From positions 62,001-126,000 of the forward strand of contig JAFSKL010000009.1 of the NCBI GenBank assembly GCA_017448985.1: a stretch of DNA of 64,000 nt, written 5' to 3'. This DNA is from Paludibacteraceae bacterium. Its GTDB lineage: Bacteria > Bacteroidota > Bacteroidia > Bacteroidales > Paludibacteraceae. The notes beneath the pieces are model-generated. The model worked only from the letters and a program-made list of their open reading frames with translations, was not told the origin of the DNA and made no database searches. Below, in pieces: positions 24,705 to 31,670 of this stretch. The number at the start of each line of letters is the position of its first letter. Position 1 is the stretch's first letter. Made by a program: the position numbers and the translations under genes.

Positions 24705-26554
24705 TTTTTTAGCATTGAATTGACCATGACATCATCTTTGTGAACGGACTCCGGCGTCAGTTCGTCGAAAGGCTGTATGTTCGGGTGCTCGAAATAGGGT
24801 TCAAGTCGCTCCATCTCTTTCCATTTCTCGGCTTCGGGCAGTTGTTCGATACGAATCCGTTCGGCCTTGTTCATGGCCTTGTAGCCGAGCAGGAGCCGTT
24901 CGGTCAGCCAGCGTTGATGCTCGAGACGGGCATAGTACTGCGGGTCGATCTTGGCGAGCAAGGAGTGACAATAATTGGCGCTGTAGAGGTTGGAGAACTG
25001 GAGCGTCAGTTTGAGGTCGTGCCAGTGTTTGCGCTTGCGCTGCGGGTTGAGCCGCGCGGCATTGTCCTCATATGCCTCGTTGGCCGCCTTGGCCCATTCG
25101 AGACGTTGGCGGAAGGTCTTGTCGTAGCAGTCCTCACGCATACCGAAGGGGTAGATATTGGTGTAGCGCGTGAAGGTCTTGGTCCACTGCGCAAGGGCCG
25201 CGTTGGTCGATTGGTAAACGAAGATGGGTATCTGTCGTGTCATCAGGCTGTCCGGCAGGTACAGCGCTGTGGCAAGACTGTTGCGCATATCGTCGATACA
25301 AACGGCTACGGTCAGCATCTGTGCGGGATCTTGGCTCCATTGTTCGAGCATTTCGCGCACTTCGGGCATATCTGCCCGCGCCGAGATGAACTGCCATTCG
25401 ATATCGAGGAAGTCGTAGTCGGGCTCGGGAACAAAGTCATTTTCCATTTTCAATTTTCCATTTCCCATTTGCCCCTCATTGGCTTTCCAATGAATCTCTT
25501 TGCGCCGTGCGAGGCGGAAGAGGGAGGCATAATGGCTGCGGAGGAAATCGCTGTGCACGCTCATGTTCTCATCAATGATGGTAATCCGTGTACGCAGGCC
25601 TTGTGTGATAAAATTGGGGTAATGGGCTACATGGGCGGTGGTGAAAGCCATCTCGTAGGCCATCTGCGATGCGCCGAGCAGGACGAGGTGCACATACTCT
25701 TTGTCGTCGGGTCCCGGATGTTCGTGTCTGTTGAGCGGCGGGAAGCCTTCGCAGTTGACGAGCACACGTTGTGCCCAGCTCTCCGGAGCGTTCATCACCG
25801 TCAGATGCAGTTGTGCAGGCAACGGTTCGGTCTGGAGCTGGAGGATTCGGAGCGTGTTGAGGTGGTTGCAAAGGAAATAGCACTCGATGGTTCGCGTTCC
25901 GTTCTGCGCCATATCTTTGATGAGGCTGAGGCTGAGTATGTTCTTCGAGTCATGGTCCTGTTCGTCGGGCTCGCCGAGGATGAAGACGCGTTGTGCATTC
26001 TGCGCATAAACGGAGAGCAGTTGTTCGCGTTGCGTACGATGGCCGTAGAGCACGACCAGCCGGTTGCGCAAGGATCGGTCCTGAATCTGCGCCATGAGGC
26101 GTTTGCGCACTTCTTCGGCCTCCTGTTCGGTCAGTACGACTACCGCCTGTTTGCCCTCCGAACACTGGCCGACGATGGTATCCACGAGCATCTCATCGGC
26201 GCCGAGAAAGAGCACATGGTCATGGAAGACATAGCGCAGTTGTCCACGGCTGTAGGCGGAGGCGCGGTTCTCGACGATGTTGCTCAAGATGGAGATGAGC
26301 ATACTCGACACGAGTACCAGACCAAAGAGGTTGACGATGATCTGGAAGACGATATGCGGATGTCCGCTGCGCACGAACTCTCCCGGAGCCAGGATGAGCT
26401 GGATGATCTGGCTGATGGAGAAACTGAACCCGCAAGCCGAACTGATGCCCCAGAAGAGCAGTACCAGAAAACTGACCACGAGTACCATCCAGAGTATCTG
26501 CCGGCCTTGCCCCTGACTGAGCATCCGGTCTATGCGATAGAAAAAACGATTCAT
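24701..26554 (-). CDS. CASTOR/POLLUX-like channel protein with TrkA-N-like and RyR domains
   Basis: A 617-residue protein. Two membrane helices (about residues 20-40 and 65-90) are followed by SILSNIVENRASAYSRG and a Rossmann-like segment (HVLFLGADEMLVDTIVGQCSEGKQAVVVL), then a second nucleotide-binding-like half (VHLVLLGASQMAYEMAF), an order like CASTOR/POLLUX (DMI1) RCK channels. The C-terminus (residues about 540-610) matches the RyR domain: ARLEHQRWLTERLLLGY ... HPNIQPFDELTPESVHKD. RyR domains in bacterial conflict systems have been proposed to sense nucleotide-derived ligands. A tandem array encodes an inserted GNGKLKMEN (25437-25473). The TIR gene follows with a four-base overlap. Ion selectivity cannot be read. 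Confidence 0.7.
   Translation of the reverse strand: MNRFFYRIDRMLSQGQGRQILWMVLVVSFLVLLFWGISSACGFSFSISQIIQLILAPGEFVRSGHPHIVFQIIVNLFGLVLVSSMLISILSNIVENRASAYSRGQLRYVFHDHVLFLGADEMLVDTIVGQCSEGKQAVVVLTEQEAEEVRKRLMAQIQDRSLRNRLVVLYGHRTQREQLLSVYAQNAQRVFILGEPDEQDHDSKNILSLSLIKDMAQNGTRTIECYFLCNHLNTLRILQLQTEPLPAQLHLTVMNAPESWAQRVLVNCEGFPPLNRHEHPGPDDKEYVHLVLLGASQMAYEMAFTTAHVAHYPNFITQGLRTRITIIDENMSVHSDFLRSHYASLFRLARRKEIHWKANEGQMGNGKLKMENDFVPEPDYDFLDIEWQFISARADMPEVREMLEQWSQDPAQMLTVAVCIDDMRNSLATALYLPDSLMTRQIPIFVYQSTNAALAQWTKTFTRYTNIYPFGMREDCYDKTFRQRLEWAKAANEAYEDNAARLNPQRKRKHWHDLKLTLQFSNLYSANYCHSLLAKIDPQYYARLEHQRWLTERLLLGYKAMNKAERIRIEQLPEAEKWKEMERLEPYFEHPNIQPFDELTPESVHKDDVMVNSMLKK
25437..25473. repeat. in-frame tandem array (TTTTCCA type) in the channel gene
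   Basis: Seven-base units TTTTCCA/TTTTCAA/TTTCCCA encode GQMGNGKLKMEN between two conserved segments. Confidence 0.8.
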
Positions 26555-26558
26555 ATAC

Positions 26559-26613
26559 CTTTCACTCTTTCATTCTTTCATTCTTTCACTCTTTCATTCT
26601 TTCATTCTTTCAC
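26559..26613. repeat. CTTTCATT tandem array between genes
   Basis: Seven or more CTTTCATT/CTTTCACT units. It fills the 47-base gap and supplies the last codons and the stop of the 1385-residue gene. Confidence 0.9.
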
Positions 26614-29600
26614 CAATCGTCCCGTGGCGTCAAGGATCTTGCCGTTATGCTCAATATAGAGCACACCGTCAATGATCAATTTACGATTTGACGATTTACG
26701 ATTTACGATTTCATCTACTCCTGTTGCCGGGTCTTTGACTGTCACTTCGAAGGACTCGCCTTCCGCCCAGTCGCTCATCGGGATGCCTAAAGCGTCGGTT
26801 GAGCGGACAGACCAATCGATGGTGTAGGTGCCCGGAATAAGTTTGTACTCTTTCTCAAGGGCTGAGAGCTGGCGGGTGATGACATTGAGCGTCATGGTGT
26901 TCTGCGAGAAGAGTTCGTTGCCGTTCGCGCTGACACGCAGTTCATAGGAGATGGCACCGTTCACCTTGTCCCAACTGAGGGTAATCAGTACGTCTCCATC
27001 TTTGTCTTCCTTAGCCACTTGGAGGTTCTGCGGCGTTAAAGCAATAAACTCTTCCGCGGCTTTCTTCAGTTCTTCGTACTTTGCTTCGGCGTCTGTTAAC
27101 ACTCTGTACTGCTCCGCGGTGACGAGTGCTTTCTGGTCATCGGTTAGAGCGTCGTACGCCTTACGCGCGGCATCAATAAGCGCTTTGGATTCGTCGGTAT
27201 AAGCCACTTCTCCGATAGCGTCAATCTTCGCAATAGCGTCATCGGCGGCTTTCTTGTCTGCTGCAGCTTTATCGGCAGCCTCTTTGAGTTCAGCATATTT
27301 AGCCTCGGCATCGGTCAGTACTTTGAGTTGCTCTGCGGTAACAAGTGCTTTCTGGTCATCGGTGAGGGCATTGTACGCCTCACGTGCGGCATCAATGAGT
27401 GCTTTGGATTCGTCGGTATAAGCCACTTCGCCGATAGCGTCAATCTTGGCTATCACGGCATCCGTAGCGACTTTGTCCTCCGCGGCTTTCTTCAGTTCTT
27501 CGTACTTCGCTTCGGCGTCTGTTAACACTTTGTACTGCTCTGCGGTAACAAGTGCTTTCTGGTCATCGGTTAGAGCGTCGTACGCCTTACGCGCAGCATC
27601 AATATGCGCTTTGGATTCGTCGGTGTATTCCACCGTACCGATAGCGTCAATCATGGCTATCACGGCATCCGCTGCTTTCTTATCAGCCGCTGCTTTTTTC
27701 TCTGCTGTTTCTTTAAGTTCTTCGTACTTGGCCTCCGCATCGGTGAGCACTTTGTACTGTTCGTCCGTAATAAGTGCCTGCTGGTCTTTTATAAGGTCAT
27801 CGTACGCCTCACGCGCAGCATCAATGAGTGCTTTGGACTCGTCGGTATAAGCCACTTCGCCAATCGCATCAATCTTCCCAATCACGTAATCGGCCGCTTC
27901 CTTGTCTCCTGCTGTTTTGAGTTCTCCGTACTTGGCCTCAGCATCGGTCAGTACTTTGTACTGCTCATCCGTAATGAGTGCTTTCTGATCGTCTGTCAGC
28001 GCATCATAAGCGCTACGGGCAGCATCAATATTTCCCTTGCATTCGCCGGAGTACTTGACTTCGCCGATAGCATCAATTAAAGAAATAACTATATTGGCTA
28101 TTTTCTGGTCTTCAGCGGCTTTTTTGAGCTCTTCGTATTTAGCCTCAGCATCCGTAAGCACTTTGTATTTCGAAGCCGTAATAATCGATTTGGCCGCATC
28201 GGAGAGCGCATCGTACGCTTCACGCGCCGCAACAATCAAATCCTTACAATTGCCGGAGTATTCCACTTCGCCGATGGCATCAATCTTGGCGATAACGTCC
28301 GCTGCGTCCGCTTTGTCCTTGTCGCAGAGGAAATTGGTAAAATGTTTCCAACCCGTAGCGGCTTTATAAGCCTCAACGGCATCTTCTGTCGGTACATAAA
28401 TGGGCACCGCCGTATTGACTGCATAGAAAGCGCCCCACGAACTAATCTCCGGAGGAGTAGTGTTCTTGCAGATGATTTGTTTGAGTCCCGAGCACTCGTA
28501 GAACGCATCGTCGCCTATGGCGGTCACATTGCTGCCAATCGTAAGGAACGGTATCTGCCAGCAACCTTCGAACGCACTCTCGCCGATTTTGGTCACGCCT
28601 TCCGGGAGAACAATCGGGTTTTGTATCTCCGCGCAATCCTTAAACGCATAATCGCCGATGGAGGTGATAGCTTCCGGAAGAATGATTTGGCGGATCTTGT
28701 ATTTCGCTTTGTACCACGGTGCCTTGCCGGCTTCAAAGTCCGTCATATCACCGGTACCGATAATAATCAAAACCGAACTATCGTTACTCAATTTCCACGT
28801 CAAATTCTCACCGCAGGTTTTAGAGGAAATAATTTTTTTGCCATCATAAGGCTGTACCAAACGCACGGCACAACCGGTTTGGGGAGTAGCCGAACTACCA
28901 TACACTTTATTAGCACTACCACATAAGCGGGCAGAGAACGTTTTAACAATATATTGATCATTACTGGAAGACCAATATAGGCTTTCGTAATAAAACTGAG
29001 GACAGTGGAACAATGTACCTTCGCGATAACCTGTCACCGGTAAAAAGACAGCGCCGGCCTCTTCCATCTTTTCCAATTCTTCACGTGAAAGATTATTAAC
29101 ATCGTCAACGCACGTCATAGGATCTTTTTTTGTCGTTAATTGTCCGGTGTAAGCGCTTTCTTCAATAGTGCTGGAAGGCAAGTTTTTCATTCCTACGAAA
29201 CTGACGCCCTCCGGCAACTCCCAATCATCGGGTAGCAAAACGAGCACTGGTATGTAATAATCCGGTATCTTTGCGAACGAGCATAACGAATCTGCATTGG
29301 GGCGTTTAAACAAGATATAATCCCATTCCTCGTGGGTTAGCGTTCGCCAAGCGTTCATCACATTCCCTCCGTTACTGATGGGGTTCACTCCCCAATCAAC
29401 GAATTTGGAATAGCTGCCGGCAGCGCTACTTGTATTGAGAGGATTATTGCCGGTTCCCCAACCAAAGAGATCTATCCATCCTTTATAATCATTAGATATA
29501 TTTTTATTGGTACAACGCTTTTCACCTTCATAAACATTACCTATTCTCACATCTTGGTCTTCTGCACTTTGGCCACCCACTAAATCCCACTGGTGCTTGG

Positions 29601-30759
29601 CGAAACGCCATGTTTTGGAAGAAGGCTGATATTGCAAATTACCCTTTGAGAATTGAATTCTGTCTTCTTTCTCATTGATAACAAATGCCCCTTTCCGCAT
29701 ATATTTGGCAGTAATAGTAATATCCTCTATGACATTCGAAAAATCGGTGTCCCAATCCAAGAACATATATCCGTCCTTTTCCGGATCATCCGGTGCCGTA
29801 GCGGCTTTACCGATTTGCACTTCCTGCACTTTAAGGATTTTTCCGTCCCAGTCTTTAAACGTTACGGTAAACTTATCAAGTGGTACGGAACCGCTATAGG
29901 TCTGCACAAGACGGACACTTGCTCCTTCCCTTCCATCATCACTAGTCAATTCTATATTTCTTTTACCAAAATATAGTTGATACATATTCGGACAGTTGAC
30001 ATCATTGCCTTCTGTCCAAGTAGCGGACCAGTATCCCCCCCCTTTTTCAAGCCAATAGACGTCACTCTTATCACCTCTAAATCCTGCAGCAGGCAGGAAG
30101 ACAGCGCCGGCCTCTTCCATCTTCTCCCATTCAGCCAAGGTATAATGATTATTGGTATAATCATCGCCTTCACCTTGTGCGTGAGGAACATATTCCATAT
30201 ATCCTGTACGATTATTTTTAATTTTCCCCCAAAGACCTGACTCTCCTACCGGCAAGAAAGAAAGATTTTCCGGAGTAGTCCACTTGTCCGGCAGAAGAAT
30301 AAGCCCTTTGACGCCATCCACACGTCCCAATCCGAGAAGTTTGTCAGCATGAGCTCTTTTTCCTATAATGAATGCCCATTCGTCGCTGGTTAATGTGCGC
30401 CAGAGATTGGAGGCATTACCGCCATTTTTGATGGCATTTTTACCCCAATCATAGAACAACGTATAATCCTTGCAATCTGTACTTGCTTTTGCGGGATAAT
30501 TACCTGTCCCCCAACCGAACAAATCAATCCAGCCATTGTAACTGTCAGAAATACCGGCATTACCCTCGCCGATGTACTCATATTGACGTTCCGCAAACTG
30601 AAACGTTTTCGTACTCGGTTTATACTGTAAATTACCTTTCGAGAATTGCACTCGGTCGTAATTCTGATTAATAGAAAAGCCTCCGGAAAGTGCACCGTTA
30701 GAAGCCGTTACGGCGATGCTTGCTGCGAGAGCAAGGATAGATAATAAAAATTTTTTCAT
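26602..30759 (-). CDS. large secreted multi-domain repeat protein
   Basis: A 1385-residue protein with signal peptide MKKFLLSILALAASIAVTA. Domains in order: two copies of a Bacteroidetes surface module with GNLQY, LFGWGTGN, WRTLT.EEW and YWS..VRLVQ (about 25-290 and 355-640), separated by an InlB/Listeria-Bacteroides-type repeat (TVTFKDWDGKIL); a BspA-like LRR stretch (about 650-800: ITSIGDYAFKDC); six helical repeats of 60-70 residues (about 815-1240, core AIGEVAYTDESKALIDAAR); a fibronectin-like module; and a C-terminal tail KLIIDGVLYIEHNGK. The tail resembles those of the 31671 and 56997 proteins and may be a type IX secretion or anchoring signal. The function is probably surface adhesion. 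It may be co-transcribed with the channel-TIR-TPR genes. Confidence 0.8.
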   Translation of the reverse strand: MKKFLLSILALAASIAVTASNGALSGGFSINQNYDRVQFSKGNLQYKPSTKTFQFAERQYEYIGEGNAGISDSYNGWIDLFGWGTGNYPAKASTDCKDYTLFYDWGKNAIKNGGNASNLWRTLTSDEWAFIIGKRAHADKLLGLGRVDGVKGLILLPDKWTTPENLSFLPVGESGLWGKIKNNRTGYMEYVPHAQGEGDDYTNNHYTLAEWEKMEEAGAVFLPAAGFRGDKSDVYWLEKGGGYWSATWTEGNDVNCPNMYQLYFGKRNIELTSDDGREGASVRLVQTYSGSVPLDKFTVTFKDWDGKILKVQEVQIGKAATAPDDPEKDGYMFLDWDTDFSNVIEDITITAKYMRKGAFVINEKEDRIQFSKGNLQYQPSSKTWRFAKHQWDLVGGQSAEDQDVRIGNVYEGEKRCTNKNISNDYKGWIDLFGWGTGNNPLNTSSAAGSYSKFVDWGVNPISNGGNVMNAWRTLTHEEWDYILFKRPNADSLCSFAKIPDYYIPVLVLLPDDWELPEGVSFVGMKNLPSSTIEESAYTGQLTTKKDPMTCVDDVNNLSREELEKMEEAGAVFLPVTGYREGTLFHCPQFYYESLYWSSSNDQYIVKTFSARLCGSANKVYGSSATPQTGCAVRLVQPYDGKKIISSKTCGENLTWKLSNDSSVLIIIGTGDMTDFEAGKAPWYKAKYKIRQIILPEAITSIGDYAFKDCAEIQNPIVLPEGVTKIGESAFEGCWQIPFLTIGSNVTAIGDDAFYECSGLKQIICKNTTPPEISSWGAFYAVNTAVPIYVPTEDAVEAYKAATGWKHFTNFLCDKDKADAADVIAKIDAIGEVEYSGNCKDLIVAAREAYDALSDAAKSIITASKYKVLTDAEAKYEELKKAAEDQKIANIVISLIDAIGEVKYSGECKGNIDAARSAYDALTDDQKALITDEQYKVLTDAEAKYGELKTAGDKEAADYVIGKIDAIGEVAYTDESKALIDAAREAYDDLIKDQQALITDEQYKVLTDAEAKYEELKETAEKKAAADKKAADAVIAMIDAIGTVEYTDESKAHIDAARKAYDALTDDQKALVTAEQYKVLTDAEAKYEELKKAAEDKVATDAVIAKIDAIGEVAYTDESKALIDAAREAYNALTDDQKALVTAEQLKVLTDAEAKYAELKEAADKAAADKKAADDAIAKIDAIGEVAYTDESKALIDAARKAYDALTDDQKALVTAEQYRVLTDAEAKYEELKKAAEEFIALTPQNLQVAKEDKDGDVLITLSWDKVNGAISYELRVSANGNELFSQNTMTLNVITRQLSALEKEYKLIPGTYTIDWSVRSTDALGIPMSDWAEGESFEVTVKDPATGVDEIVNRKSSNRKLIIDGVLYIEHNGKILDATGRLVKE
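26678..26712. repeat. in-frame 7-base array (TTACGAT) near the C-terminus
   Basis: ATTTACG/ATTTGACG/ATTTACG units encode EIVNRKSSNRKLII, just before the conserved tail. Confidence 0.8.
27040..28310. repeat. six long repeats encoding helical modules
   Basis: About 190-220-base units, several nearly identical at DNA level (for example 27057-27235 and 27480-27620), each encoding a YTDESKALIDAAR...LTDDQKALVTAEQ module. Confidence 0.9.
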
Positions 30760-30773
30760 AATATTGTTGTTTT

Positions 30774-30804
30774 TTGTCGTTAGTCGTTGGTCGTTGGTCG
30801 TTAG
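30774..30804. repeat. 7-base tandem array (GGTCGTT)
   Basis: Four GTCGTTG/GTCGTTA units in the leader of the 1385-residue gene. The same array type occurs at 36093-36121. Confidence 0.85.
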
Positions 30805-30817
30805 ATGAAATCGGCTG

Positions 30818-30849
30818 CAAATTTACAACTTTTTTTTGACATACGCAAG
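30818..30849 (-). promoter_or_regulatory. promoter of the 1385-residue gene
   Basis: Minus strand CTTG (30846-30849), 20 bases, TAAATTTG (30818-30825). It may also drive the downstream channel-TIR-TPR genes. Confidence 0.7.
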
Positions 30850-30929
30850 AGAAAAGAGAAAAAAGCGCTTTTTTCGCAATGTTGTTGGGCATTTTGCCCA
30901 ATAGCTAGTTCGGAGGGTGTTTTTTTCTC

Positions 30930-30967
30930 CTTTCATTTTTCATTTTCCATTTTCCATTCTCCATTCG
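30930..30967. repeat. 7-base tandem array (TTTTCCA)
   Basis: TTTCATT, TTTCCAT and TTCTCCA variants, the same sequence type as the in-frame arrays in pdxB and the channel gene. Confidence 0.8.
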
Positions 30968-31054
30968 CCACCGTGGTCTTCTCGGTATCATTGCCTTATC
31001 ATTCCCTTATCATCTCGGGATGTTAACTTTAAAAGGTTTTGACATAGATCGACT

Positions 31055-31105
31055 ACCATTTGGTCATTTACCATGTACCATTTATGTGGTCATTTGGTTA
31101 TTTGC
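31055..31105. repeat. 7-base tandem array (CATTTAC/CATTTGG)
   Basis: Units CCATTTG, TCATTTA, CCATGTA, CCATTTA and TCATTTG in succession. Confidence 0.75.
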
Positions 31106-31206
31106 GTGATACCGACTTTGGGGTCATATTCGAATACCCAACTGTCGAACTCGTATCCTTCGTCGGGAATAGGCTCTATATGCAGCACCGTACCGCTACC
31201 ACGAGA
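31090..31206 (-). pseudogene. possible remnant of a surface-repeat gene
   Basis: The frame encodes HIEPIPDEGYEFDSWVF, which resembles the P-x-EGYEF-x-W core of bacterial InlB/Ig-like repeats found in surface proteins. The frame upstream has no start or signal. A chance match is possible. Confidence 0.3.
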
Positions 31207-31273
31207 TAAAAGAAAGATTTTTTCCGCATAATTGTATTGGACTAAAAAAAAGGAGAAAAGAGATTTGGACAAA

Positions 31274-31298
31274 AAAACGCTCGCGGGGAGCGTTTTTC
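31274..31298. terminator. bidirectional terminator
   Basis: ACGCTC (31277-31282) pairs with GAGCGT (31288-31293), with A-run and T-run flanks. It probably ends transcription from the 31671-34625 gene. Confidence 0.75.
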
Positions 31299-31520
31299 TG
31301 TCTTTTAGCGGTCAATGTCGCGACCATCTCGCGACCATTACGGACGTCTCTGTACCGTCCTTTTCGCGTTTTTCTTTTCTTTCGTTAATTAACGAAGACT
31401 TTTTGTTGCGACGGCGCTATGACGTTGCGTAGTGGTAACGGAGTGGTATTGTAAATGACCCGCAAATGACCCGTGATTAGAACGCGATAGGGAGGTAATT
31501 GGGGTTGTTAGGTATGACAC

Positions 31521-31611
31521 ATGACAGTATGACAGTTGATTTTTTAAACTATACACACATACGCGCGGGTGTAAGATATATAAAAGGAACTGTCATCTGT
31601 CATACTGTCAT
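31521..31611. repeat. TGACAG iteron-like inverted repeats
   Basis: ATGACAGTATGACAG (31521-31535) is repeated in inverse orientation within AACTGTCATCTGTCATACTG (31588 onward), with an AT-rich stretch between. Confidence 0.6.
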
Positions 31612-31670
31612 AGGCGCGCATTGATGTTTCTGTTAGCTGCCCCAGGTGACGAGTTTGTCGGAGATTTTTT

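Larger units (their letters stand above)
30850..31670. other. long intergenic region with arrays, hairpins and no complete gene
   Basis: About 820 bases. Contents: hairpin TTGGGCA-TTT-TGCCCAA (30887-30903); TTTTCCA array (30930-30967); CATTTAC/GTCATTT array (31055-31105); a possible gene remnant on the minus strand (31090-31206); a terminator (31274-31298); and TGACAG-type inverted repeats (31521-31611). I see no intact gene. Confidence 0.6.

Noticed and set aside
24740..26659. 639-residue plus-strand frame opposite the channel gene
   Set aside because: It mirrors a real gene with membrane and RyR features, and its end lies in tandem arrays.
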